From assembly GCF_036898095.1 (NCBI RefSeq), contig NC_090759.1, positions 27,692,406-27,756,405 on the forward strand: 64,000 bases of DNA. Reading direction: 5' to 3'. The translations under genes and the position numbers were made by a program. The notes below the pieces were generated by a model that made no database searches, was not told where the DNA came from, and saw only the letters and a program-made list of their open reading frames with translations. Positions 12,516 to 25,900 of the stretch are shown one piece after another (within the stretch, counting starts at the first letter, position 1; every line of letters starts with the position of its first letter). This DNA is from Palaemon carinicauda (lineage: Eukaryota; Arthropoda; Malacostraca; Decapoda; Palaemonidae).

Positions 12516-12606
12516 GAGAGGAGAGGTCCCCTTTTCGGTTTCATTTGTTTGATGTCGACTACCCCCCAAATTGGGGGAAATGCCTTGGTATATGTATGTA
12601 TGTATG
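12516..12606 (+). mobile_element. LINE-2fam 3' terminus, strongly 5'-truncated
   Basis: Matches the ends of the copies at 25498-26688 and 39353-40433: 'gagaggtccccttttcggtt', the hairpin CCCCCCAAATTGGGGG, 'tgccttggtata' and a (TATG)n tail. Flanked by TACATTA at 12509-12515 and 12607-12613, a likely 7-bp target duplication. Confidence 0.8.
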
Positions 12607-12718
12607 TACATTATTTGGTGAGCCATCACTTCCCTTGCTTACCTATGTATTAATATACTGCAGTAAGCAATGCAAGACAACCACTAATACAGAATTATTA
12701 TCATCACCATGTTATCTA

Positions 12719-13790
12719 CATCCGTAGTTGGAAAAGCAGGATGCTATATACCCAAGGGCTCTAACAGGAAAAAATAGCCGAGTGAGGGAAGGAAATGAGC
12801 AAATAAACGATAAGAGAAAAAATGAACAATTAAAATTAAATATTCTAAGAGTAACAACATCAAAACATTCGCTGCAAGTTCGAACCTTTGAAGTTCTACC
12901 GATTTAACTACCTAATTAGGAAGATCATTCCACAACTTGGTCATAGATGGAATAAAACTTTTAGAATACTGTGTACTATTGAGCCTCATGATGGAGAAGG
13001 TCTGACAATTAAAATTAACTGCATGCCTAGTATTACGAACAGGATGGTATTGTCCGGGAAGATCTGAATGTAAAAGTTGGTCAAAATTATGAAATATCTT
13101 ATGCAACATGCATAACGAACCAACTGAACAATGGTGTCAGAGACTAATATCTAGATCAGGAATATGAAATTTAATAGACCAAAGTTTTTGTTCAACAAAT
13201 TAAGATGAGAATCAGCAGCTAAAGACCAGACTGGAGAACAATACTTGAAACAAGGTGGAATGGAAGAATTAACACACTTTTAGAGAATAGGTTGGTTACC
13301 GAAAATATTAGAAGACCTACGCAATAAGGCAAATTTCTGTGCAATTGAAGAAGACACAGACCTGTGTGTTTCTCAAAAGTAAACGCTGTTGTGAATCACT
13401 CCTAAAATTTTAAAAGTCAAAGTTAAAATTACATTATCAATGCCGAGATCTGGATGTTAAAGGAGCACCTGTCCTTGCCCTACGTACAATCATACTCCGA
13501 GTTTTGTTAGGATTCAACTTCATGCCCAATAATTTACTCCCTGCACCATTATTAGGTAGATCTCTATTAAGGGATTCAGCGACCCCAGATCTACATTCAG
13601 ATGGAATTGAAACAAAGTGTTGCATCATCTGCATATGCAACAAGCTTGTTTTCCATGCCAAACCACATCATGTGTGTATAGCATGAAAAGTGATCGACCA
13701 AGAACACTGCCCTGCGGTACACCAGATGTCACATTCCAATACTCACTGTGGTGCCCATCAACAACTCTACAATCTATTACTTAAATAGAT
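12719..13790 (-). mobile_element. LINE-1fam copy, ~1.1 kb, antisense, decayed
   Basis: Minus-strand frames carry family segments in order: GMKLNPNKT and PSECRSGVAESLNRDL (13437-13661), then MLHKIFHNFDQLLHSDLPGQ and TKLWNDLPN (12912-13109). Frameshifts and stops separate them. The 3' UTR and a tail remnant lie at 12719-12870. Covers the region just after the catalytic palm through the C-terminus. The opposite strand begins to lose similarity near 13790. Confidence 0.8.
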
Positions 13791-14912
13791 CTACCAATTA
13801 CTGTCAAAACTTTTGTTTAACCCTCTGTTTTCTCATTTCAATGCAAATATTCATGAATATACAACTTATTAATCAATACTGTAGAGTCTACACCTGCAAT
13901 GACACAACGCACTAATATTTCTTTTAATTTCAAAATCTTAAAATTTCCACTCTTGATCAGACTTCAACTATGACATCATAAACCACCTTGTAATTACAGA
14001 AAAATTTATGCTAAAGACTAATGAGATTTTTAATAGACACCCTCTCATTTAAAACTCTAATCTTTGTTAATAAACTGTACTGCCATAAATTTTACATCCC
14101 ATTCCCTTGAAAAATTGGTATATAACACCGAAACCCTATCAATTATACGATACTGTAATATCTCTTTCTATCTCATGTAAATTTGTAATTTCCTTGACTT
14201 TTATTCATAATAGAAAAAAATATATTTTTCATACCTTTCACCTGAGCACTCATCAATCTCCGTCTAAACAGTCAATCTTTGTAGTCTTTTTTTTAAACTA
14301 TTCATAGACCTTAGTATAGTTTATGGGTATACTAAGCAATTCTATGTTCTTATAGTAATTATTGGCCAATGATCTTACCATCTATTGTTTTGGGGTGTTA
14401 CAATAATGATATGCACCACTCGGGCAAAGTGGCTACATCATATTTCAGAGGCGGAACAAAAATTAAATGGTTATATACTTTGATATAAAATTCCTTTTAA
14501 TTGATCTTAGGTACTTTAGCTGATGAAGCACACATGGATTTAAACAATTTGGCGAGAAGGGCAACACTAGGGACTGGGAGGCTATTCAACCATCATGAAC
14601 CACTGGGGGAAATACCCGGAGTTGCAGTATGAAGAAAAAGTTTTAAGAGGCTGGACTGTAACAGAGGTAGAGTAGAAGGTTAAAAAGCTAGTGTGGCAGG
14701 AGCCAAAAGGACACTGCAAAGAACTTAAGTAATGCATGCCTACAATGCACTGCTATAGGTGTGATGATGGCACTAACTTCCCTACATGGTAAACCAGACT
14801 TAGAAAGCCCACATTGAAAATAAAAATGTATTGTACTTGAGAGAAAATTCCAATTCTTAAGATTGGATTTTTAATTGGATTCACAATTTTAGGCTATATA
14901 GCTACAGTATAT
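13791..14912. other. No gene seen
   Basis: AT-rich DNA, short frames only. Confidence 0.45.
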
Positions 14913-16010
14913 CATTATCATTATTAGCTAAGCTACAGCCCCAGTTGGAAAAGCAAAATTCTATAAGCCCAAAGGCTCCAATAGGGAAAAATAGTGCAGT
15001 GATGAAAGGAAATAAATAAACAATATAGGAAAAATTAACGATGAAATATTTTAAAACCAGTAACATCAAAACATATGTCATATATAAACTATAAAAAGAC
15101 TCAGGTCAGCCTGTTCAACATAAAAGCATTTGCTGCGACTTTAAAACTTTTGAAGTTCTAACAATTTAACTATAGTACGCGATTAGGAACATCATTCCAC
15201 AACTTCATCACAGCTGGAATAAAACTTCTACAATACCATGTAGCATTGAGCCTCATGATGGAGAAGGCCTGGCTATTAGAATTAACTGCAAGCCTAGCAT
15301 TACGAACAGGATGGAACAGTTCAGGAAGACCTGAATGTAAAGGATGATCAGAATCAAGAAAAATCTTCTGCAACATGCATAACGAAATAATTGAACGACT
15401 GTGCCAGAGATTAATATCTTGATCAGTAATAAGAAATTTAATAGATCGTAAGTTCCTGCCGAACAAATTAAGATGAGAATCAGCAGCTGAAGACCAAACA
15501 GGAGAACAATACTTGAAGCAAGGTAGACTGAAAGAATTAAAACACTTCTTCAGAATAGATTGATCACCGAAATCCTCAAAAAGAGTTTCTCAATAAGCCA
15601 ATCTTTTCTGCAATTGAAGAAGACACAGAACTAATGTGTTTCTCAAAAGTAAATTTGCTGTCGAGAATCACATTCTAAATTTTTAGAGTAAAAGAAACTA
15701 TCAATGCTGAGCTCTGGATTTTGAGGAGCCATTGTCCTTTATCTAGTTACAATCATACTTTTTTTGTTTTGTTAGGACTCATATTTATGGCCTATAATTT
15801 GCACCATGCACTAATTCTATTTTAGTCAGATCTCTATTAAGGGATTCAGCAATCAGAGTTCTATACTCAGTAGGAATTAATGCAGAGTAGCATCACCTGC
15901 ATACGCAACAAGCTTGTTTTCTAGACCAAACCACTTGTGTGTATATAGTATGAAAAGTAATGGGCCAAAAACACTACCCTGTGGGAGACCAGATCACATT
16001 TCTATATACA
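14913..16010 (-). mobile_element. LINE-1fam copy, ~1.1 kb, antisense, decayed
   Basis: Same content as the copy at 12719-13790. The longest minus frame (15170-15466) reads FGRNLRSIKFLITDQDINLW through LPELFHPVRNARLAVN to KLWNDVPNRVL. ATT tail remnant at 14913-14930. The 5' limit falls near 16010, where the reverse of the 'VPQGSVLGPLL' region would follow but is lost. Confidence 0.8.
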
Positions 16011-18989
16011 ATACCATGCTTTTCAACTACTTGACTGGATTAAAACACACCAGGCTAATATATCTAAACTTCATAACGACCTTGGATGTTTCCCCATTCA
16101 GGAATACAAAATTGCAAGACATATGTACTCATTTCACATTCTCTAATAGTTCATCACAGCCAGCAACAGCAATTCGAGGCTCCTCGGTAGAAAATGAAAA
16201 CAGCGCTCGCCTAGAAACATTATTGAGAATCTAAAGGCATACATGACCAACTAACGTAAACATGTTTCAAGGAGAAACCTTGATGCTCCAGCTGCAAGGA
16301 GCTGTATATTTCCATTAGTTATTGTCATGGGCCTCGGTGAAACAACTATCCACAGAGCTTACAGTACTTAATCCTTAATGAAACACATTTGTCCTTGACA
16401 GTAGCCACTGTTTATGCGCATTTGATTAGTTGTAACTTGATACCTTCCGATATATTCCTCATTGACATTGTGTATCTTACAGCGATTAGGGACATCATGA
16501 TGTACCCAAACAACTGGACAGAATTTACTAGGAACATTTTTTTACCTACTTCCCTATTATAACAAGGGATCAGGGCATTAAACTAGATGATTTTTCTCTG
16601 CGCCACAGGTTGCCACTTTTTATGAATAAATAGATTTATGCTTTCCTTGCTCGAAGCTCTAGATGTGATCAATCAAACCAATGTCATCAACCACACCGGT
16701 ATCCTTGTAGCAGTTGATATGTTTTATCAAAATGACATTTCTACCTTGCATTTTACTGATGGAATTTAAGACATATTGCCAGCTTGTTATAAGTGCAACG
16801 GGTTAACTACCGCAAAAAGGCTTCGTGAAGCTAATTAAAAAGTTGAACAAATAAATGGTTGAAAAGAAGTCAAATGGAGAACTAGAACCTTTAGGGAAGA
16901 CAATGAACAACACTAGCATTATGCTGGAATTAAGGATGGGGATAAGCATTTCTTACAATGTAGTTCTTTAATCCCATGATTTTTCCAAAGTTGAAAAACT
17001 TTATACAAGATCATAAGTTTTCATTCAACAAGACATATTAATACTAATACTGTATTGCGCTATACATTGGAAGATGTTTCACATTAATGAACACCCAAAC
17101 TTAAATTCCAAACAAATAAATGACAATGATTTTATGGGTATCAGCCAGCCTCAACATTCCCAAAATATTCAGATAACAGGACTGTTAAACCAGAACTTTC
17201 TAATTTGAATATTCTGCTAAAGAATCAAAAAAGGAACTAATCTTTCTCACAACTTCGGAATTACCTTAACCCTCTGTGGTGAATACTGTATTTAAAGACT
17301 CAAAACTTGTCAAATACCAAACACAGTATGCAAGATCTATCAAAACTGCTTCCCGGCTACTACAATAGGACAACACGGCCATTTGGAGGCTACTGCTATC
17401 GGATTGAAAAATGAAGAAAAAACCAGAAAAACTCGAAAAGGTTCTTAAAAGTCCACTTCCAGTATAGAATGCTCCTTTATTGAACATTTCACACTCACAC
17501 CGAGTAATGCAAAACCAGATGACATATACTCTCAGCAGTCTAACTCCTTCACACTCACACTTCACCAATTTGTACATATTAAGAGTCACATTGATATAAA
17601 ATAATATTATCAGTATTACAATAAACCTCTCAGGGATCCAACAGACAGGACAAGACAAGGGGCGGTACACTCCGCTTCTCACAACCAGCCACTCGATTTT
17701 TACTACTCATATTAGTTACCGCAACAGCAGCCTACAGATACAACTCGCATTGAACACAAGTCCGTCAACTATACCACACTAATGAAGTGTTCGTACATTT
17801 TCAAGGAGTGAGCCTGCCTTGGTATTCTATATACATCACTTATTTATAAAGCGCACAATTGTCGCATCTTGCAGAGGACTTTGCATGAGCAACACTAAAG
17901 TGGGGGTAAGACGCTGTGGATGGCTAATACCAGGGGCAGTGATAACCCTAATGAAAGGCTTTGCTAAGTCTATTATACAGTATTATTTATAGAAAAAAAT
18001 TATCCTGCTATATTCAGTGATAAAAACTTGACATTAGCTATCCCCAGCATTCACCATAGTAACATAAAATGCTATGTCCACCTGCACTATTTATTTGTTT
18101 AAAATATGTACAGCCCTTTGTAGCAAGATGTTGGAATAACCTGTGCGACAAGAGAACTATGAACATTCCTAATGAGAACTAAAAAAAATATGAAAAGAAA
18201 AACAATGGCCATTAAACATGGGCATTATATAAAATATTCAACAATGACCTCCTAACAAGGAACCGCAAAACAGTATGATCTCATGGACTTGCTAAGCCTT
18301 CAAGTTGTATGTACAAAGAATGTTCATAGTGGTAAAAAGACTTCATTTCATGAAAAAAAAGCTTAGTTGAATGCCTCTTCTGAAATCACCACAAAGTCCC
18401 TACCTGTGCATGGTCAAATAGGGTCAATTTAAAATACAGTACTGTATACATCATTTACACTTTAGTGATATAACAGAGTATCTATTCTAATACTTTGTGC
18501 TCCTGATAAAAAAATAGCGAAATAATTTTAAAATTATTCTACAATAACCTTGCACAGGAAAGGAGTTAAGTGTTGTATTACAAAGCTTACAAAACTGTCT
18601 GGGTTGATATATAAAGCACAATTTTATATTCATTAGGGTTTCATCCGGACTTTTCACAGAAGTGAACAACAGTTAACGAGATCCATCAAGTTATAAAGAA
18701 CAAGTGAAAAGTGACATGAATATAAAACTGTGGCATAAGCCCAACCTGGCCAGCAATTTATGTACAGTGGCCCATGATCTGGCTGTAAATGAAAAAACAA
18801 TCATAGTTGTTAGGCGAATTCATGCCCCACCCCCCCAAAATAAAGCCTAAATCTCCAATTTAACTCTCTCTTTTCAAGAGATCATTTCACTGGTATAAAA
18901 CTAGTTTTCTGTACGAAATTTACCTTCATATTCCTATTCAGTAAGAGGAACATGTATATATGATACAATTTGGTTTCAACTTCTGCCAT
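16011..18989. other. No gene seen; downstream flank of NUP153
   Basis: Nearly 3 kb without a recognised repeat. The 138-codon minus frame at 17266-17682 has no motif and is probably chance. Part of this DNA may be NUP153 3' UTR if the AATAAA at 18090 is used. Confidence 0.4.
18090..18095 (-). terminator. Candidate AATAAA polyadenylation signal for NUP153
   Basis: First canonical hexamer I find on the minus strand after the stop codon, 1.8 kb downstream. The ATTAAA variant at 18997-19002 is nearer. Choice between them cannot be made from sequence alone. Confidence 0.25.
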
Positions 18990-19560
18990 ATACAGTTTTA
19001 ATACCTATTAAAACGTCTCTCAAATAAAACAAGAGCACATCATCTGAACAACTCCCAAAGTAAACTCTTGCCACAGTAAACAACGTAATAAAATCTTCGG
19101 GTCAAAATCAATAAAAAATATATATAGCTATACCAAAGGATTAAACGGCAAAAATACCACTAAACTTGATCTGAAAATACATAACACTGATATAAACTGG
19201 CACTCATTGATTGCAACAATTAAAAAATTTCTTTGTGACAGTTTTCTATCAAAAGATAAAGCTACTCGAGAAAATCAAAGTCAACAATCTAAATGCGATA
19301 GCGCTATATCAAGAGGCTTTCACATGTACTATATATATTTCGTGAATATATTTTTGCAATGCATGACTGTCAGTTCCTATAAATAAAAGCTCACTATTAC
19401 AGGAGTTTACCGTTGTTCATGGTAATTAATTATACAAATGCTCCCTATTATCACAAATTGGAACAAAGGGAAGTTTAAGAGGCATTTTGAAGCATGTACC
19501 TAGACCACTAACCTAAGGTGACTAAAGAGAAGAGAAGCGAAGAGAAGAGAAGAGAAGAGA

Positions 19561-19629
<69 letters not shown>

Positions 19630-19884
19630 CAACAAAAAATAAGAAATAAAATTGGAATACTTAAATTAATTTACAGTATTTCCCATGTAAAGCACCACAT
19701 TTAAAATGAAAAGGGCTCCCTTCCTGTTATTAAAATAAGGGAGGAAGGGGGAAATAGAAAAAAAATTAAGCAACAACCCCCCCCCAAAAAAAAACAACTA
19801 TCATAAAAAAATAATTGACATAGGTTATATACATATATTATCAATATAAAGACACGATTTGGTACAAAACGTAGCAGCTGAGAG
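18990..19884 (-). other. NUP153: Probable 3' UTR of NUP153
   Basis: Sequence after the stop has no recognisable gene. The first polyadenylation-like signals on the minus strand are ATTAAA at 18997-19002 and a canonical AATAAA at 18090-18095, so the UTR may run about 0.9 or 1.8 kb. It contains a GA-rich microsatellite (19525-19624). The end is a guess without transcript data. Confidence 0.35.
19525..19624. repeat. (AGAGA)n / (GA)n microsatellite
   Basis: GAAGA-type pentamer array grading into a pure GA run. Within the probable NUP153 3' UTR. Confidence 0.9.
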
Positions 19885-19960
19885 TTACTGCTTTCGTCTT
19901 CTTGCTTTCTTTACTACACGGCCACTTGGAGGGGCTGGCGCTGCATATGGATTTTCCGCG
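19885..19960 (-). CDS. NUP153: NUP153 coding exon 11 (C-terminal tail, stop)
   Basis: Acceptor CATTTCAG, then AENPYAAPAPPSGRVVKKAR and RRKQ before TAA. The GRVVKKARRRK ending corresponds to the GRKI...RRK terminus of NUP153, described in the family as an importin-binding and retrotransposon-transport motif (yeast Nup124p work). It is the last coding exon; the 3' UTR continues to lower coordinates. Confidence 0.93.
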
Positions 19961-22900
19961 CTGAAATGGAATGAAAAAAAATTCATAGTATTCCATCTGA
20001 AACAATCTAATGCACCATATAATTTTTTTGCTACTTTTAGTTAATTACAAAAGTTTTGATACTTTAATCCTTTTACCCCCAAAAGGACGTACTGGTAAGT
20101 TTTCACATAACTCATCCCTTTACCCCCTGGGCGCACTGGTACGTCCTTGCAAAAAATTACTATTTACATTTTTTTTTTGCATATTTTTGATAACTTTTTG
20201 AGAAACTTCAGGCATTTTCCAAATGAATGAGACCAACCTGACCTCTCTATGACAAAAATTGAGGCTGTTAGAACAATTTAAAAAATATATATAACAAAAT
20301 GTGCTTGAAAAAAACCCCTGGGGGTTAAGGGTTGGAAAGTTCCAAATAGCCTGGGGGTAAAAGGGTTAAATTTTTTAGAAAGGCTAGTATTGTACAATAA
20401 AATATGAAGAGCATACGGCTTTGTCAAATTGGAGTATTCAAATATTGTACATTATCAATATTTCCTAAATTTAAGGTAATTAGAATGTAAATGTAATTCT
20501 CAGTTTTTGGGGCGATTCAACTACAATTCAAAGGCATCTAATTACTGTGACCAATGCAATGTACTTGTTACTCCATTGGGAACTATCAACTTTGTAGAAG
20601 TCTGTTTTGTGTTATGTGCATTTTCAAACTGCAAAAGTACCCGGTATTTCCGAGGTTTATTACTTTATCATCTTACTATCATACCTTCATAAACGTAAGT
20701 AGAGAGGTGCAACTTTATACTATATATATTCTATATATATATATATATAAAAAACTTCAAAACAGGTCTGGACTTACCCAAACGTGGGGGTTTCTACAGG
20801 CGTACCTCCAGTACCAAACTGAAATATTCTAGTGGAAGCATCCCCTGGTTTCTGAAAATATAGTTCTTAATTAGACATTTTGTTCAAACTCTGTAAGTGG
20901 TTACTAAATTATCAATGATCTCCAATAAAACAAAACAATCCGATACAACATATATTTGACCAATTTTCAATTTAGGAAGGGTAAGAAGTTGCAGGTTCAT
21001 GATTTGACAAGTGTTTCTTAGAACCAAGAATGCATTTGGAAGAAGTTTATTTTATTGTCAAAGTATTTTCTGCACACTAGGATACACCTCTTCAACTTTT
21101 CATAAAAATCAGATTAAAGCTTATATAGATTTTCTTTCTCTGGAAACAACTTAACATACAAAAGAACCTGTGAAGGTTCTTATCTATTTTCAAAACACAT
21201 TTTGATGACCAATTTGAATTGTTTACAACCTCCTACCATGGCCAACCAGAATTTCTAGAGAAAGATGTTATCTAACCATATCCTACTTGCTTGTGGAAAA
21301 TTTTATCAGAAGACAATCATTGTAATCTTCATGGCCTCAACGGCCAAAGATGCTATTATTATTATTATTAGCCAAGCTACAACCCTAGTTGGAAAAGCAA
21401 GATGCTATAAGCCCAAGGGCTCCAATAGGGAAAAATAGCCCAGTGAGGAAAGGAAATAAGGAAATAATTAAATGATGAGAACAAATTAACAATAAATAAT
21501 TCTAAAAACAGTAACGTCAAAATAGATACATCATATATAAACTATTAACGTCAAAAACAGATATTTCATATACAGTATAAACTATAAAGACTAATGTCAG
21601 CCTGGTCAATATAAAAACATTTGCTCCAACTTTAAACTTTTGAAGTTCTACTGATTCAACTACCTGATTAGGAAGATCATTCCACAACTTGGTAACAGCT
21701 AAACTGATAATGCTTATGACTCAAATTGGTAACATAAAGGAATTCTCACAGAAACCTTTCGTTATTCATCGTGGCAGACAACCGCAGAGCTTGACACTAA
21801 ATGATCAAGGAAGAAGTTTTTCTGACGATACCTTGAAGCAGAGGACAAAGAACCTGTGTCAAGTAATCCTGAATGCAATAAAATTTATGAAAGTTATAAC
21901 CTGCTAGGTTTGAGGTGATAAGGTAATCCACCAGACAAGCATAGCAACTTGAGGTTCTTATGCCTTCATACCAGTGGGATGTCTTTTCCTACAGGCAAGA
22001 ATGTCACACAAGGAAGACAGATTTCAACTAGGAACCAGTATGAATATAAGACCCAGTCTAAACCTTTTAGAAAGAATGCCTTCACTTGTCTTTCCTATGT
22101 TGCCTATTCATCATGTCCTTAAGAGATTCTGCCAAGCAAACAATGCCCCAAGATGGAAAAAAAATTTACAATGAAATACATTTGAAAAAACTAGAACAAT
22201 AGAATTCCTGTCAAGGGTAATGAATAGTCAATGTTGACAACAGGTGATGAAGCAACTTCCTCTAATAACAGCAAAAATTATAGAAAATTATGGTTAAAAA
22301 ATTATTCCAAAGGTTTTGCTAAAGCGTAATATCTCCTGACGCAGGATGCTTGTAATATCATCTCTCTTTTTTAGCATGCAGCAATAAAAATGAATAAAGA
22401 ATCACTAGAAGGGAGTTAGACAAGATCCTGATAACTGAATCAAGGTAAACTCAACAGCAGCACCTGACTTTCTACAGTTATAACAGCAGCAATGATCTAA
22501 ACATACAAATGATAATCAATGCAAAATGGAAGCAGATCATCTGAAGTGATGTGCCAATTCTTGAATTAGTAGAGAGGCAACTATGGTCTGCTAGGCTTTA
22601 AATCTACTCTCTGAGGATGATAGAACTAGTCCATCCTACATGAAAAACACAGTAACTTTCCCAAATTCATAAATACTCACTACTAATTTCTATACTATTT
22701 CTACCTCTCATCATTCAAAGTAAGCGAACTACTGGTTACGTCATAAGAAAAATAAATCCCTTTACATTTGAACAGATTGGCTTCAACAAATCACAACTCC
22801 CATGAATGTAAATAACTTCTAATTCTAATTTTATTAGATACACCACTTATTAAATCAAGCTATCAGATACCTATATAAACCTTAATATTTAAACAGGTTT

Positions 22901-25900
22901 GCTTCACAACTCAATAACTCCCATGACTGTCTAGCAAAATTCTCAAGCTGTGAGTATTAATTACATTGATTAACCTGCAGACTTTATGAAGCCAGGCTAC
23001 CACAACACCTATAACTTGCACAGTACCTTTGAATATTTCCAAAATTACTTCTGAATTCTAAAACCAAACTTTGTCAAATTATATAAGCATATAAATCATT
23101 ATAATGAATTTCCTTCAAAACATTGCACCACTTAGTCATCTTTATTTAGAAACTATCAAAAGGGAGCAGCAACCAACATCTTACACACTGCAACCATATT
23201 GTGCCAACAATTATTTTTCTCCCTTTTCATAAATACCCATATACAAAAACTATTAATACTGATACAATGTAAATTACACCGACTCTTAAATGCATTTATG
23301 ACCTAAAAAATTGGTTGTACTAATGTTCAAGAAAGTTATCCGAATATATATGTCATACTGTACTGAGCAATTGTGAAATTACACAGCAGGCTATTACTTT
23401 ACTTCCCTTGTTAATGCACCCTGGGGCATACGAAGGTTCTTTAGGAGGGAACTTTAGCTATTTGTCCCACGAGCTGCATTGCTTACTGCTATTTATTCTT
23501 TAATTGCTATTATTGTTTATATATGACATATCTGTTTTTGACGTTGTTAATAATTTATATAGGACATATCTGTTTTGACGTTGTTAATAGTTTATATAGG
23601 ACATATCTGTTTTGACGCTGTTACTGTTTTTAGAATGATATATTGTTAATTCATTCTCATCATTTATTTATTTCCTTATTTCCTTTCTTCACTGGGCTAT
23701 TTTTCCCTATTGGAGCCCTTGGGCTTATAGCATCTTGCTTTTCCAACTATTTTGTTAATCACAGCATACTAAGAAACTTTCAAATAAAACAAAATCAGTA
23801 CAGTACTTTCATAGAAAAGTCCAATGCCTCAATAATAGCAAAACCTAATTAACCCTTTTACCCCCAAGCTATTTGGAACTTTCCAACCCTTAACCACCAG
23901 GTATTTTTTTTCCAAGCACATTTTGCAATATAATTTTTTAAATTGCTCTAACAGCCTTAGTTTTTGTCATAGAGAGGTCAGGTTGGTCTCATTCTTTTGG
24001 AAAATGCCTGAAGTTTCTCATAAAATTATCAAAAATATGCAAAAAAAAATTTATAGCAGTTCTTTGCAAGGACGTACCAGTACGTCCATGGGGGTAAAGA
24101 GATGAGTTTTGTGAAACGTACCAGTATGTCCATTGGGGGGTAAAAGGGTTAAAGACTTTCTATATATTGATCATATTAAGTCTCAAACCAAATCATTCTA
24201 ATAATTCAACAAACCCATTCACATTCACTAATATAATTTTATGAATTAGTTGGATAAAACAACTGTATCACATAGCTAGGCTCTAACAGGGGTTACATAA
24301 GGCATTTATTCGTACTATAATTAGCAATGTAATCAATCATGAGTCTTTTTATAGTTTATATGTGATAAATCTGTTTTTGACGTTGTTAATAGTTTATATA
24401 GGACATATCTGTTTTGACATTGTTACTGTTTTTGGAATGATTTATTGTTAATTTATTAACATCATTTATTTATTTCCTTATTTCCTTTCCTCACTGGGCT
24501 ATTTTTCCCTATTGGAGCCCTTGGGCCTATAGCATCTTGCTTTTCCAACTAGGGTTGTAGCTTGGCTAGTAATAATAATAACAACAATAATAATAATAAT
24601 AGAATGTCTCAAGTTTTTGGGAAGACTAGTAAAGGTATATATAAGATAAAAAAATAAAACGACTTAAATCATATACAGTTTAGTTATAGCTATTCATTGA
24701 ATATGGAAAAAGCCTGAGATAACCTGAAGCTTGTATGACAAAAATAACTTTAAAAAATACCCTTCCTCCACTAACCTAAACGCACAAAGACAGGAATCCT
24801 TGAATTTCAGTTTTAGTACTTTTAATATTTCAAGCTTAATTCAAATTGGATTTATGAATTTGCGTAATGCAGCTCAGAACTGGGGCCTGTGTGGACCCTC
24901 AACACTCAAATGAGGGAAATTCTACAGTTAGAATAAATAGGAAAAGTTGATAGATGCTGGATTGGAGAAAAAAAAAAAAAGTGGGAACGGAGGTAAGTAG
25001 GACATGAGGTAAGAGAGAAGTTGGGGGCTGAAGGAATGCTGCTAAGATCCTCATGTAATGGCTATAGGCACCAAGTAAGGTGCATTGACAGTACTAATTC
25101 CCTACAATGTCAGCGATCCATCCTTCAGTCACAGACACTTTGAATGCCTGATTTAGGTAGGGGACATAAGTCACACAAGACAGATAGAGTTTTGTTGTGA
25201 GGCAGGGGTATGAAAAACAACCGAAGGACGTCACTGAATCCCAATGTGGTATGGCCCTTCCTCACAATCCCCACTAAAGCCATGAGGAAGAATAACTTCA
25301 ATGTTATCAAGGGCTCATACCGTGGGCAGAGCACAGTTTTGCACCAATGTATCCATGTTATAACTAGGTGGTCAGAGCGTACATTTTGAGCAAACTTTCT
25401 TTTTGAGTTTAGTCAAACCAATCTATAATGGCAGTTCCATCATTAATCCTTCAAGACCACAAATAAACACTATTTTCTTTAATTACAAAGGCAGAGTGAG
25501 AGTGGGGCTGAGACAGGGATGTGTGATGTCGCCGTGGTTGTTTAACTTGTATGATGATGGAGTGGTGAGAGAGGTGAATGCTTGAGTGCTTGGACGAGGA
25601 TTAAAACTGGTAGACGAGAATGACCTTGAATGGGAGGTAAATAAGCTGTTGTTTGCGGATGATACTGTACTGGTTGCAGACACAGAAGAGAAGCTTGGAC
25701 GATTAGTGACAGAATTTGGAAGAATGTGTGAGAGAAGGAAGTTGAGAGTTAATGTGGGTAAGAGTAAGGTTATGAGATGTACGAGAAGGGAAGGTGGTGC
25801 AAGGTTGAATGTCATGGTGAATGGAGAGTTACTTGAGGAGGTGGATCAGTTCAAGTACTTGGGGTCTGTTGTTGCAGCAAATGGTGGAGTGGAAGCAGAT

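Noticed and set aside
15914..16234. 106-codon plus-strand frame
   Set aside because: Antisense to the 5' part of a LINE-1fam copy, then unique DNA.
17266..17682. 138-codon minus frame downstream of NUP153
   Set aside because: No domain, no splice-compatible partners and ordinary AT-rich context. It could be chance at this size in 64 kb.
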